Part shown: piece after piece, positions 51,771-60,565 of the stretch | Position numbering within the stretch: position 1 is the first letter of the stretch | Layout of the letters: each line of letters begins with the position of its first letter | Source of the DNA: Crossiella equi | Lineage (GTDB): Bacteria > Actinomycetota > Actinomycetes > Mycobacteriales > Pseudonocardiaceae | Length of the DNA: 64,000 nucleotides | Assembly: GCF_017876755.1 (NCBI RefSeq) | Contig: NZ_JAGIOO010000001.1 | Span: 3,829,786 to 3,893,785 of the forward strand | Direction: 5' to 3' | The notes under the pieces: model-generated | What the model was told of the DNA's origin: nothing | Database searches by the model: none | What the model saw: only the letters and a program-made list of their open reading frames with translations | Translations under genes and position numbers: made by a program

Positions 51771-53354
51771 GTGGAGGAGCGGCCGAAGCCGGATCCGGCG
51801 GCGGAGGGACCACGTCCGCACCAGGACGACGCGCAGGCGTCGGCCGGGGACACCAAGCAGCACAAGGAAGACGGGACGACACCGGTCGGGACCGGGGCCG
51901 TCGCCGCAGCTGAACCCGTTGTGCCCGAGGGCAAACGGGCACCGTGGGAGGCGGACGGGGCGGTAGCGGCCGCCCCCGGCGGCGAGGCCACGACGCCCGC
52001 GGACGGCGGCGCGGCACCGGCCGGGGCCAGCACCGGGACCGAGGCCGCGGTGCCCGAGGAGAAGTGGGCCCCGCTGACCGAGGACGAGGGCCCGCCCCCA
52101 CCGCCCCGGCGGCGCGGGCGGGGGCGCACGGCCGCGCTGGTCTCGGTGCGCGCGCTGGCCGCGCTGCTGTCGGTCGCGGTGCTCACCGCCACCGGCATCG
52201 GCTGGGCCACGATCTCCCGCATCGAGGACAACGTCACCACCACGGACCTGATCCAGGAGCTGGGCCAGGCGCCGGGTGCGCCCGAGGCCAAGGACGGCGC
52301 CACCGACATCCTGCTGGTCGGCAGTGACAGCCGCACCGACGCCGAGGGCAATCCGTTGCCCGCCAAGGTGTTGCGGCAGCTGCGCACCGAGGCCAACGAT
52401 GGCGGGGTCAACACCGACACGATCATCGTGCTGCGGGTGCCCGACGACGGCCGCCGCGCCACCGCGATCTCCATCCCGCGCGACACCTACACGACGGTGC
52501 CGGGCATCGGCGAGGAGAAGATCAACTCGGCGTACAGCCGCGGCAAGAACAAGCGCCTCGACGCCCTGCGCGCCGAGGGCGTCACCGACCACGCGCGCCT
52601 GGACAAGGAGTCGCACCAGGCCGGGCGGCTGAGCCTGGCGCAGACCGTGCAGGAGCTGACCGGGCTGCGCGTCGACCGGTACGCCGAGGTCAACCTGTAC
52701 GGCTTCTACCTGCTGACCGAGGCGGTCGGCGGTGTGGACGTGTGCCTGCGGCGCGCCACCAGCGACCCGGACTCCGGCGCCAGCTTCCGGGCCGGACCGC
52801 AGACGATCAAGGGCGGCGACGCGCTGTCCTTCGTGCGCCAGCGCAACGGTTTGCCGCGCAGCGACCTGGACCGCATCGTCCGGCAGCAGGTGTTCATGGC
52901 CGCGGTGGTCAACAAGATCCTGTCCTCCGGCACGCTCACCGACCCGGCCAAGCTCAGTGCGCTGATGGACGCCGCGCGCAAGTCGGTGGTCATGGACTCC
53001 GGCTGGGACCCGCTGAAGTTCGCGCAGCAGATGCAGGGCCTGGCCGGGGGCAACGTGGAGTTCCGCACCATCCCGGTCACCGGCGTGGGCGCCCGCAACG
53101 ACCGCGGGCAGAGCATCGTCACCATCGACCGCCAGCAGGTGCGCGACTTCGTGGCCGGGCTGACCAAGGCCGACCCGCCGCCCGCGTCGGCGCCTCCGGC
53201 CGCCCCGCCGTCCTCCTCCCCGCCCTCGCCACCTGCGCGGTTGGGCCCGGGCGGGCCGGTGCGTTTGGATGGAGCGGTCGGCGCGCCCGTCCGGCGGCAG
53301 CCGGTGGAAACGGACGAGCCGATCACCGCCAACGGTGTCCGCTGCGTGTACTGA
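51771..53354 (+). CDS. LytR-CpsA-Psr (LCP) family protein
   Basis: A 527-residue LCP protein, a close paralogue of the upstream gene. The N-terminal 110 residues are Pro, Ala and Glu-rich and disordered. One membrane helix lies at about 120-142. The LCP domain has DILLVGSDSR, PRDTYTTVPGIGEEKINSAYS and FVRQRNGLPRSDLDR. It lacks the LytR_C domain and ends in a Pro/Ser-rich tail with ITANGVRCVY, which resembles the upstream protein's end (ITAEGVTCVN). GTG 51771 has GGAGGG upstream, 50 bases after the first LCP gene. Tandem duplication is likely. Confidence 0.93.
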   Translation: MEERPKPDPAAEGPRPHQDDAQASAGDTKQHKEDGTTPVGTGAVAAAEPVVPEGKRAPWEADGAVAAAPGGEATTPADGGAAPAGASTGTEAAVPEEKWAPLTEDEGPPPPPRRRGRGRTAALVSVRALAALLSVAVLTATGIGWATISRIEDNVTTTDLIQELGQAPGAPEAKDGATDILLVGSDSRTDAEGNPLPAKVLRQLRTEANDGGVNTDTIIVLRVPDDGRRATAISIPRDTYTTVPGIGEEKINSAYSRGKNKRLDALRAEGVTDHARLDKESHQAGRLSLAQTVQELTGLRVDRYAEVNLYGFYLLTEAVGGVDVCLRRATSDPDSGASFRAGPQTIKGGDALSFVRQRNGLPRSDLDRIVRQQVFMAAVVNKILSSGTLTDPAKLSALMDAARKSVVMDSGWDPLKFAQQMQGLAGGNVEFRTIPVTGVGARNDRGQSIVTIDRQQVRDFVAGLTKADPPPASAPPAAPPSSSPPSPPARLGPGGPVRLDGAVGAPVRRQPVETDEPITANGVRCVY

Positions 53355-53362
53355 GGACGGTT

Positions 53363-54070
53363 ATGAGCATCACCGAACGCCTGTTCCGCCCGCTGCTGCG
53401 TGCTGACCCGGCGCGCCCGATGGTCACCTACTACGACGACTCGACCGGCGTGCGCGTCGAGCTGTCCAGGGCGACCATGGCCAACTGGGCGAGCAAGACC
53501 GCGAACTGGCTGCGGGACGAGCTGGACGTCGAGGCGGGCACCCCGGTCGGCGTGCTGCTGCCCACGCACTGGCAGGCGGTCGGGGTGCTGCTGGGCGCGT
53601 GGTGGTGTGGGGCGAGCGTGCGCTTCGACCCGGCGGGCACCGAGGTGAGCTTCGTGGCCCCGGGCGCACAGGCCTCTGGCGCGCGCACGGTCGCGGTGGC
53701 CTCGCTCGACCCGATGGGCCGGGGCCTGACCGAGGTGGCGCCGGGCACACTGGACTACATCTCCGAGGCCCGCGTGCACGGCGACGACTTCCTGCCCTAC
53801 GACGAGGTCCCTGGCGACACCCCGGCCCTCGGCGAGTCCACTGTGGACGAACTGCTGGACGCCGCGGCCAAGCGGGCGGCCGAGCTCGGCTTCACCGGCC
53901 AGGACCGCGTGCTGTCCACTGTGGACTGGAACACCCAGGCCGGGGTGCTCGACGGCCTGCTCGCGGTGCTCGCGGGCGGCGCCTCCCTGGTCCAGTGCGT
54001 GAACCTGGACGAGGGCAAGCTCACCGCCCGCAAGGACACCGAGAAGATCACCCGCGAGCTGCGGGGCTAG
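53363..54070 (+). CDS. TIGR03089-family protein
   Basis: A 235-residue actinobacterial protein of the TIGR03089 family (Rv3268 in M. tuberculosis). It looks like the N-terminal half of an AMP-binding/acyl-CoA synthetase fold (VTYYDDSTGVRVELSRATMANW, VGVLLPTHWQAVGVLLGAWW, DRVLSTVDW), but lacks the catalytic core and adenylate motifs. The start ATG 53363 has GAGGAC upstream. It follows the LCP pair by eight bases, so it is in the same operon. Two copies of the GTCCACWGTGGAC palindrome lie in it. Its role is unknown. Confidence 0.87.
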   Translation: MSITERLFRPLLRADPARPMVTYYDDSTGVRVELSRATMANWASKTANWLRDELDVEAGTPVGVLLPTHWQAVGVLLGAWWCGASVRFDPAGTEVSFVAPGAQASGARTVAVASLDPMGRGLTEVAPGTLDYISEARVHGDDFLPYDEVPGDTPALGESTVDELLDAAAKRAAELGFTGQDRVLSTVDWNTQAGVLDGLLAVLAGGASLVQCVNLDEGKLTARKDTEKITRELRG

Positions 54071-54486
54071 GTCGCGTCCGCCGGGTGGCGGCGTCGGCGG
54101 TAGTAGTCGCCGACCCCGATGCCGCCACCGGCGAAGCCGATGCCCAGGGCGGTGCAGGCCAGCACGAGCTCGTACTCGTAGCCGCCGTTGCCGGCCCAGA
54201 AACCGTTCTTCGCGGTGACGAACAGGATGCCGAGCACGCACACCACGGCCAGCAGCGTGCCCACCAGGGGCAGCGCCACACCGAGGATGAACAGCGCACC
54301 ACCGACGAGCTCCACCAGCGCGGAGAACCACGCGAGGAACTCCGGCGCCGGGAAACCCAGCTTGGCGAAGTTGGCGACGGTCACGTCCATGCCGTCGTCC
54401 ACGACCTTGCGCCAGCCGTGCAGGACGAACACCAGCCCGACCGCGATGCGGCCGATGAGCAACGCGAAACCCGCTGAGCGCACCAT
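54067..54486 (-). CDS. DoxX-family membrane protein
   Basis: A 139-residue protein with four membrane helices: LIGRIAVGLVFVLHGWRKV, an ELVGGALFILGVALPL segment, and two more. HGWRK and NGFW are typical DoxX features. ATG 54486 has GGAGG eight bases upstream; the GTG at 54492 lies too close to it. It overlaps the TIGR03089 stop by four bases on the opposite strand. It follows another DoxX gene, 124 bases upstream on the same strand, and the two are similar enough to be duplicates. The family is linked to redox or thiol stress in mycobacteria. Confidence 0.85.
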   Translation of the reverse strand: MVRSAGFALLIGRIAVGLVFVLHGWRKVVDDGMDVTVANFAKLGFPAPEFLAWFSALVELVGGALFILGVALPLVGTLLAVVCVLGILFVTAKNGFWAGNGGYEYELVLACTALGIGFAGGGIGVGDYYRRRRHPADAT

Positions 54487-54610
54487 GTCCACGTCCTCCG
54501 CTGTTGAAGGGTGAGTTCGCGGGGGCAGGGTTCCCCGTCACCCAGCGGAGTGAACTTGGGCGCAGCAGCGGGTTTCGGTTGACCGCGCAAGAACCAGTGG
54601 TTCCCGCTGG

Positions 54611-55045
54611 TCAGGCGTCTACCGTTTCCCGGGACCGGACCGCCTTCGGCTGCCCAATGCCGAACAGGGAATCCAGAGAGTAACGGCCGCCGTTGAAGCC
54701 CAGGGCGAGGCCGACCGCGCCGAGGGTCAGCACGTACTCATATCCGCCCTGTCCACCAAAACCGTTCTTGAGGTGCACGAAGTAAATCGCGCCACCCATG
54801 ACCACCGCGAACAGCAGCCCGACAAGAGGCAGACCAATGCCCACGATGAACGCCACACCACCGACGACCTCGGTCAGCGCGGTGAACCAGGCGGACACGG
54901 TCGGCAGCGGAATACCCAACTTGGCGAACCCGGCCGCCTGGGCCTCCACACCATTGATGACCAGCTTCTGCCAACCGTGGTAGATGAAGACGATGCCGAC
55001 GACAACCCGTCCGAGCAGCAGGGTGAGATCCCGAAGAGGCTGCAT
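54611..55045 (-). CDS. DoxX-family membrane protein
   Basis: A 144-residue protein with four membrane helices and the DoxX features (GRVVVGIVFIYHGWQKLV, TEVVGGVAFIVGIGLPL, LKNGFGGQGGYEYVL). ATG 55045 has AAGGAG nine bases upstream. Its GC content is a little lower than its neighbours. It is followed by the paralogue at 54067-54486, with a 124-base gap. Upstream is the AT-rich region 55046-55313. Confidence 0.86.
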   Translation of the reverse strand: MQPLRDLTLLLGRVVVGIVFIYHGWQKLVINGVEAQAAGFAKLGIPLPTVSAWFTALTEVVGGVAFIVGIGLPLVGLLFAVVMGGAIYFVHLKNGFGGQGGYEYVLTLGAVGLALGFNGGRYSLDSLFGIGQPKAVRSRETVDA

Positions 55046-55313
55046 TTACTTGACTCCTTCCAGTTCCGATGCCACATCGGCACCGGAGTTCCCCAGCAAT
55101 CCGAAAGTACTGGTTCAAACTGGAACTACGACTCGGCAAGCCCTTTCCGACAGGGAACCGACAGGAAACACCCTACGAAGGTAGGGGCTACCGCGGATGA
55201 CGTCCCATGTTTAGGGAATAGATGCGTGGCAATGAACACATCTATCACAGATACCGGCCGGTTGGGCAATACAACAATTTAACCCGTTTGCGCACCACGA
55301 TAGCTTTTCGGAC
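55046..55313. other. AT-rich intergenic stretch upstream of the DoxX pair
   Basis: About 270 bases of low-GC sequence with no open reading frame of its own. It must contain the DoxX promoter on the minus strand and, at its right end, TAGCTT (55301-55306) before the frameshifted reading frame at 55314. No clear -35/-10 pair with normal spacing is seen for DoxX. Confidence 0.45.
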
Positions 55314-55492
55314 GTGACCGACTGGCCCATCGAGGACCGCCACGTGGCGCTGGGCCCGGCACTGGCCGAGGCCGAGCTGGCCGCATCCGGGACTACGCGC
55401 GGCTGACGGCTGCCTACCGCGACCCGCCGGCCCCGGCGGAGCGTGGCGCGCTGGCCGCACGCCACGCCGCCTGGGTGCCGGTCAGCCCTTGA
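55314..55492 (+). pseudogene. Small reading frame broken by a frameshift
   Basis: A GTG at 55314 starts a reading frame (VTDWPIEDRHVALGPALAEA) that stops at 55406. A second frame, one base off, continues with coding-like sequence from about 55385 (IRDYARLTAAYRDP) to a TGA at 55490-55492. Joined near 55380-55385, the two give one protein of about 59 residues with even codon bias. TAGCTT seven bases before the GTG would make a leaderless start. Either a real single-base deletion, a sequencing error or a programmed shift fits. The product is unknown. It overlaps the fadE25 3' end by 11 bases. Confidence 0.5.
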
Positions 55493-56639
55493 GCAGGGCG
55501 CGGGACATGACGACCCGCTGGATCTGGTTGGTGCCCTCGTAGATCTGGGTGATCTTGGCGTCGCGCATCATGCGCTCGACCGGGAAGTCCCGGGTGTAGC
55601 CCGCGCCACCGAAGAGCTGGACCGCGTCGGTGGTGACCTCCATGGCCACGTCGGAGGCGAAGCACTTGGCGGCGGCGCTGATGAAGCCCAGGTTCGGTTC
55701 GCCGCGCTCGGCGCGGGCGGCGGCCACGTAGACCATGTGGCGGGCGGCCTCGACCTTCATCGCCATGTCCGCGAGCATGAACTGCACGCCCTGGAAGTCG
55801 CTGATGGCCTTGCCGAACTGCTTGCGGTCCTTGACGTAGGCCAGGGCCGCGTCCAGGGCGCCCTGCGCGATGCCGACCGCCTGCGCGCCGATGGTCGGGC
55901 GGGTGTGGTCCAGGGTGCGCAGCGCGGTCTTGAAGCCGGTGCCGGGCTCGCCGATGATGCGGTCGGCCGGGATGGTGCAGTCGGTGAAGTAGATCTCGTT
56001 GGTGGGCGAGCCCTTGATGCCGAGCTTGCGCTCCTTCGGGCCGACCTCGAAGCCCGGGTCGTCCTTGTGCACGACGAAGGCGGAGATGCCGTTGGCGCCC
56101 TTGTCCGGCTCGGTGACGGCCATGACGGTGAACCAGGTGGACTTGGCCGCGTTGGTGATCCAGCACTTGGTGCCGTTGATGACCCAGTGGTCGCCGTCGA
56201 GGCGGGCCCGGGTGCGCATCCCGGCCGCGTCCGAACCGGCCTCGCGCTCGCTCAGCGCGTAGCTGGCACCCGCCTCACCGGAGGCGATGCTCGGCATGAC
56301 CTGCTTCTTCAGCTCCTCGGAGGCCGACAGCAGGATCGGCATGGTGCCCAGCTTGTTGACCGCGGGGATCAGCGAGGAGCTCGCACAGGCCCGCGCGACC
56401 TCCTCGATCACGATGCAGGTGGCCACCGAGTCCGCACCCTGGCCGTCGTAGGCCTCGGGCACGTGCACGGCGGAGAAACCGGCCTTCACCAGGGCGTCGT
56501 GCGCCTCGACCGGGTAGCGCTCGTTCTCGTCGACATCGGCCGCGTACGGCGCGATCTCCTTGTCCGCCAACGCCCGCACCGCTTCGCGGAGCGCGTCGTG
56601 CTCCTCGGCCAGCTGGTAGGTGCCGAAGGTCGAGTCCAC
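55482..56639 (-). CDS. Acyl-CoA dehydrogenase (FadE25-type)
   Basis: A 385-residue flavoenzyme that introduces a double bond into acyl-CoA during fatty acid or branched-chain degradation. It matches M. tuberculosis FadE25 (Rv3274c) in place and character. Signatures are YALSEREAGSDAAG (flavin and substrate side), CWITNAAKSTWF, RKQFGKAISDFQ, and IYEGTNQIQ with the catalytic Glu about residue 368. GTG 56639 has GGAGG eight bases upstream. Its 3' end overlaps the frameshifted frame. Confidence 0.94.
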   Translation of the reverse strand: MDSTFGTYQLAEEHDALREAVRALADKEIAPYAADVDENERYPVEAHDALVKAGFSAVHVPEAYDGQGADSVATCIVIEEVARACASSSLIPAVNKLGTMPILLSASEELKKQVMPSIASGEAGASYALSEREAGSDAAGMRTRARLDGDHWVINGTKCWITNAAKSTWFTVMAVTEPDKGANGISAFVVHKDDPGFEVGPKERKLGIKGSPTNEIYFTDCTIPADRIIGEPGTGFKTALRTLDHTRPTIGAQAVGIAQGALDAALAYVKDRKQFGKAISDFQGVQFMLADMAMKVEAARHMVYVAAARAERGEPNLGFISAAAKCFASDVAMEVTTDAVQLFGGAGYTRDFPVERMMRDAKITQIYEGTNQIQRVVMSRALLKG

Positions 56640-56767
56640 GTAAGTTACCTCCGAGTAGCAGTCGCTCCGAGCATGTTAACCCCCGTTCACCTCCGCCGTC
56701 CTGTGCCGTCGCCCACCCGGGCTTGCAAGGGAACTTGCAGGAAATACCGAACACGCAGGTTGAGTTG

Positions 56768-56773
56768 TAGTGT
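56768..56773 (+). promoter_or_regulatory. -10 box of a leaderless aminotransferase transcript
   Basis: TAGTGT, seven bases before ATG 56781. Upstream, CTTGCAAG (56722-56729) and a second CTTGCA a few bases later may bind a regulator, perhaps the RpiR protein encoded next. Confidence 0.5.
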
Positions 56774-56780
56774 CGAGGTC

Positions 56781-58022
56781 ATGCTGACCCAGTCCGCGAC
56801 CCTGGCCGCCAACGAACGCATCCGGGCCCTGCGCGCCGGCGGTGTGCCCGTGGTGCCCCTCGCCTTCGGGGAGGCCGGGCTGCCGGTCGCCCCGGACATC
56901 GCCGAAGCCCTGGCCGCCGCCGCTGGCCGCACCGAGTACGGCCCGACCGCCGGCCTGCCCGCGCTGCGTGCCGCCGCGGCCGGGTACCTCGGGCGGCGCG
57001 GCCTGCCCACCGCGCCCGGCCAGGTGGTCGCCGGGCCGGGCAGCAAACCCCTGCTGCACGCGCTGCTGTCCGTGCTGCCGGGGGACGTGGTGCTGCCCCG
57101 GCCGAGCTGGGTGAGCTACGCCGCGCAGGCCGCCCTGCTGGGCAAGCGGGTGGTGTGGGTGCCGGTGCCCGGGGACGAGGGCGGTGTGCCGGACCCGGCG
57201 AGGCTCGGGCCCGCCCTGGCGCAGGCCCGCGCGCGGGGCGTCCGGCCCGGGATCCTGGTGCTGACGCTGCCGGACAACCCGACCGGCGCGCTGGCCCGCC
57301 CGGACACCGTCCGCGCGGTCTGCGAGATCGCCGCCGAGCACGGTCTCATGGTCGTCTCCGACGAGATCTACCGGGACCTGGCGCACGAACCGGGCTCGGT
57401 GCTCAGCCCGGCCGAGGTGCTGCCGGAGCGCGTGGTCGTGACCAACGGCCTGTCCAAGGCCACCGCGCTGGGCGGCTGGCGGCTCGGCTTCTGCCGCCTG
57501 CCCACCGAGGAGCTGACCGCGCGCCTGGTCGCGGTGGCCAGCGAGATCTGGTCCAACCCGACCACGCCCGTGCAGGTCGCGGCGGGCTACGTCCTGGACG
57601 AGCCGGAGCCGGTGCGCGAGTACGTCCAGGCGGGCCTGCGGCTGCACCGCGCGGTGGTGCGGGCCGCCCACGCCACGGTCACCGCGGCCGGTGCGGACTG
57701 CCGGGCGCCGGGCGGCGGCTTCTACCTCTACCCGGACCTGGAACGGGCCCGTGGCAGGGTGGGCACGGCCACCGGGCTGGCCGAGCTGCTGCTGGAACGC
57801 CACCACATCGGCGTGCTGCCGGGCTCCGCGTTCGGCGACGTCGAGGAGGGCCTGCGGTTCCGGATGGCCACCAGCCTGCTCTACGGCGAGGACGCGGCAC
57901 AGCGCTGGACGGCGCTGCGCAGCGAGGACCCGGCGGCGCTGCCGTGGATCGCCGAGCCGCTGGCCCGGCTGGGCGAGGCCGTGCACGACCTGACTGGAGG
58001 CACCGGTGGAGACCTTCGCTGA
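56781..58022 (+). CDS. PLP-dependent class I/II aminotransferase
   Basis: A 413-residue fold-type I aminotransferase. EYGPTAGLPALR near the N-terminus, LPDNPTG for the cofactor ring, SDEIYRDL, the Schiff-base Lys226 in NGLSKATALGGWRLG, and an Arg in the C-terminal part for the substrate carboxylate are visible. ATG 56781 has TAGTGT upstream and no ribosome-binding site, so it may be leaderless. The downstream RpiR gene overlaps it by 17 bases, so the two are coupled. The substrate cannot be read from the sequence; an aspartate/aromatic or alanine type is plausible. Confidence 0.85.
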   Translation: MLTQSATLAANERIRALRAGGVPVVPLAFGEAGLPVAPDIAEALAAAAGRTEYGPTAGLPALRAAAAGYLGRRGLPTAPGQVVAGPGSKPLLHALLSVLPGDVVLPRPSWVSYAAQAALLGKRVVWVPVPGDEGGVPDPARLGPALAQARARGVRPGILVLTLPDNPTGALARPDTVRAVCEIAAEHGLMVVSDEIYRDLAHEPGSVLSPAEVLPERVVVTNGLSKATALGGWRLGFCRLPTEELTARLVAVASEIWSNPTTPVQVAAGYVLDEPEPVREYVQAGLRLHRAVVRAAHATVTAAGADCRAPGGGFYLYPDLERARGRVGTATGLAELLLERHHIGVLPGSAFGDVEEGLRFRMATSLLYGEDAAQRWTALRSEDPAALPWIAEPLARLGEAVHDLTGGTGGDLR

Positions 58023-58845
58023 GCTGGGCGCGCTGCTGCGCACGGCCGAGCTGAGCCCGGCCCAGCGCGCGCTGGCCGAGCGCGTGCTCGCCGACCCCGA
58101 GGGCGTGGCCTTCCTGACCGCGGCCGAGCTGGCCAAGGCGGTCGGCACCACCGAGGGCACCGTGGTGCGCTTCGCGCAGCGCTGCGGCCTGTCCGGCTAC
58201 CCGGCGCTGGTGCGGCTGTGCCGCGCGCACCTGTCCGGGCAGGCGCAGCTGGTGCGCCGCTTCGACGCCCTGGACGGCGGGGACGTGCTCTCCCGCGCGG
58301 CCGAGCTGGACCGGCAGAACCTGGCCCGCACGTTCGCCCAGGTCGACCCGGTGGCCTGGCGGCTCGCGGTGGGCTCGATCGCGGGCGCGCGGCGGGTGCA
58401 CGTGATGGGGCTACGCAAGTCGCACGCGGTGGCCTACCTGCTGGCCTACCAGCTGGACCTGGTGTGCGAGGACGTGCGCCTGGTGACCCCGGGGCCGGGC
58501 ACGCTGACCGACCGGCTGCGCAGGCTGGACCGGCGGGATGTCTTCGTCGCGGTCTCGCTGCACCGCTACGCCGCCGACACCGTGCGCGCGGTGCGCTACG
58601 CCAGGGACATCGGCGCGACCACGGTGGCGCTCACCGACACCGCGGCCTCACCGCTGGTGGGCCTGGCCGACGCGGTGTTCCTGGCCGACATGGCCGGGGC
58701 CGGGCTGCTGCGCTCGGTGACCGCGCTGGTCAGCCTGGCCCAGGCGATGGCGACCGCGGTCGCGGTGGAACGCGCCGAGGAGGCCCCGGCGGCACTCCGC
58801 CAGCAGGAGGAGCTGCTGACGGAGTTCTCGACCTACCTGCCCTAG
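58006..58845 (+). CDS. RpiR-family transcription regulator
   Basis: A 279-residue regulator. The N-terminal HTH_6 domain (about 1-75) has [33 protein letters not shown] in two helices, and the SIS domain (about 110-250) has [19 protein letters not shown] and [14 protein letters not shown], where a phosphorylated sugar would bind. GTG 58006 has GGAGG five bases upstream, inside the end of the aminotransferase gene. It probably controls that gene in response to a sugar phosphate or amino sugar. It overlaps the stop of purE by four bases on the other strand. Confidence 0.85.
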   Translation: METFAELGALLRTAELSPAQRALAERVLADPEGVAFLTAAELAKAVGTTEGTVVRFAQRCGLSGYPALVRLCRAHLSGQAQLVRRFDALDGGDVLSRAAELDRQNLARTFAQVDPVAWRLAVGSIAGARRVHVMGLRKSHAVAYLLAYQLDLVCEDVRLVTPGPGTLTDRLRRLDRRDVFVAVSLHRYAADTVRAVRYARDIGATTVALTDTAASPLVGLADAVFLADMAGAGLLRSVTALVSLAQAMATAVAVERAEEAPAALRQQEELLTEFSTYLP

Positions 58846-59339
58846 CCCTTGATCCGCTCCTGGAGCTTCGCGTCCTTGTCCAGGACCATCGCCTCCAGGT
58901 CGGCCTGGAACTTGTCCACCCGCGCGCGCAGCTCGTCGTCGAAGGCGGCGAGCACGCGCACGGCCAGCAGCCCGGCGTTGCGGGCGCCCGCCACGGACAC
59001 GGTGGCCACCGGGATCCCGGCGGGCATCTGCACGATGGACAGCAGCGAGTCCATGCCGTCCAGGTACTTCAGCGGCACCGGCACGCCGATGACCGGCAGC
59101 GAGGTGGCCGAGGCGACCATGCCGGGCAGGTGCGCGGCGCCCCCGGCCCCCGCGATGATCGCCTTGAGGCCCCGGCCCGCGGCCGAGCGCGCGTAGTCGA
59201 GCATGCGCTGCGGGGTGCGGTGCGCCGAGACCACGCTGACCTCGTGCTCGATGCCGAACTCGGTGAGCGCCTCGGCGGCGGCCCGCATGACCGGCCAGTC
59301 CGAGTCGCTTCCCATGATCACGCCAACCTGCGGTGTCAC
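58842..59339 (-). CDS. purE: 5-(carboxyamino)imidazole ribonucleotide mutase
   Basis: Moves the carboxylate of N5-CAIR to C4 in purine synthesis. The 165-residue product has [13 protein letters not shown] and SAHRTPQRM, the family's substrate loops, and [16 protein letters not shown] 59339 overlaps the purK stop (GTGA), so translation is coupled. It is the type I enzyme, which needs PurK. The stop overlaps the end of the RpiR gene. Confidence 0.96.
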   Translation of the reverse strand: MTPQVGVIMGSDSDWPVMRAAAEALTEFGIEHEVSVVSAHRTPQRMLDYARSAAGRGLKAIIAGAGGAAHLPGMVASATSLPVIGVPVPLKYLDGMDSLLSIVQMPAGIPVATVSVAGARNAGLLAVRVLAAFDDELRARVDKFQADLEAMVLDKDAKLQERIKG

Positions 59340-60541
59340 TGGTGGTCCCCTCCGTGCACGTCGTACCCGTCGCTCCACTCGCCGTGCGAGAGGAAGTGCG
59401 CGGCCAGCGTCGCCCGCCGCCGCGTCTCGGTCATGTCCTCGCCCAGCACGTTCACGTGCCCCACCTTGCGGCCCGGGCGCTCGGCCTTGCCGTACAGGTG
59501 CACCCGCGCCTCCGGGAACCGGGCGAACAGGTGGTGGATCCGCTCGTCCACGCCCATCTCGGGCGGGGCCGGGGCGCCGAGCACGTTGGCCATGACCACG
59601 GCGGGCGCCTTGAGGTCGGTCAGGCCCAGCGGGTAGTCCAGCACCGCGCGCACGTGCTGCTCGAACTGCGAGGTGCCCGCGCCGTCCATGGTCCAGTGCC
59701 CGGAGTTGTGCGGGCGCATGGCCAGCTCGTTGATGATGACGCCGTCCGCGGTCTCGAACAGCTCCACCGCGAGCACGCCCACCACGCCGAGCTCGCTGGC
59801 GATGCGCAGCGCCAGCTCCTGGGCCTGCTGGGACAGCTCCGGCGACAGGTCCGGGGCGGGGACGAGCACCTCCACGCAGATGCCCTCGGACTGCACGGTC
59901 TCGACCACCGGCCACACCGCGCCCTGCCCGAACGGTGAGCGCGCGACCAGCGCGGCCAGCTCGCGGCGCATCGGCACGCACTGCTCGACCATCAGCGGGG
60001 TGCCCGCGGCCAGCAGCTCCGGAATCAGGCGCTGCGCGCTCTGCGGGGTGTTGAGCATCCACACCCCCCGGCCGTCGTAGCCGCCGCGGACGGCCTTGAG
60101 CACGCAGGGCCAGCCGTGCTCGGCGCCGAAGCGCAGCACGTCCCCGGGCTCGGTGACCTCGGTGAAGGGCGGTACGGGCGCGCCGAGCTCGCGCAGCTTG
60201 ACCCGCATGCGCAGCTTGTCCTGGGCGTACACCAGGGCCTCCGGCCCGGGGTGCACCTTCACGCCCTCCTCGACCAGGGCCCGCAGGTGCTCGTTCGGCA
60301 CATGCTCGTGGTCGAAGGTCAACACCTCGCAGCCCTTGGCGAAGGCGCGCAGCGCGTCCAGGTCGGTGTGCGAGCCGAGATGCACGTCCCGGGCGACGAG
60401 CGCGGCGGGATCGGCGTCGGAGACGGAGAGCACGCGCAGCGACTGACCGAGGGCGATCGCCGCCTGGTGGGTCATCCGGGCGAGCTGTCCGCCGCCGACC
60501 ATGCCTACGACTGGGGTGCCGGTTCGGGGGTCCACGGGCAC
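59336..60541 (-). CDS. purK: N5-carboxyaminoimidazole ribonucleotide synthase
   Basis: ATP-grasp enzyme that carboxylates AIR to N5-CAIR. The 401-residue product starts with [13 protein letters not shown], has the ATP-grasp domain with [14 protein letters not shown] and [12 protein letters not shown], and [14 protein letters not shown] near the metal site. GTG 60541 is the frame start. A TAGGCT hexamer three bases upstream is too close for it but suits a leaderless start at GTG 60535, so the start is not settled. It overlaps purE by four bases and lies 24 bases after the GGDEF-like gene. Confidence 0.94.
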   Translation of the reverse strand: MPVDPRTGTPVVGMVGGGQLARMTHQAAIALGQSLRVLSVSDADPAALVARDVHLGSHTDLDALRAFAKGCEVLTFDHEHVPNEHLRALVEEGVKVHPGPEALVYAQDKLRMRVKLRELGAPVPPFTEVTEPGDVLRFGAEHGWPCVLKAVRGGYDGRGVWMLNTPQSAQRLIPELLAAGTPLMVEQCVPMRRELAALVARSPFGQGAVWPVVETVQSEGICVEVLVPAPDLSPELSQQAQELALRIASELGVVGVLAVELFETADGVIINELAMRPHNSGHWTMDGAGTSQFEQHVRAVLDYPLGLTDLKAPAVVMANVLGAPAPPEMGVDERIHHLFARFPEARVHLYGKAERPGRKVGHVNVLGEDMTETRRRATLAAHFLSHGEWSDGYDVHGGDHQ

Positions 60542-60565
60542 GTCAGCCTAATGGAGCATCGCAGG

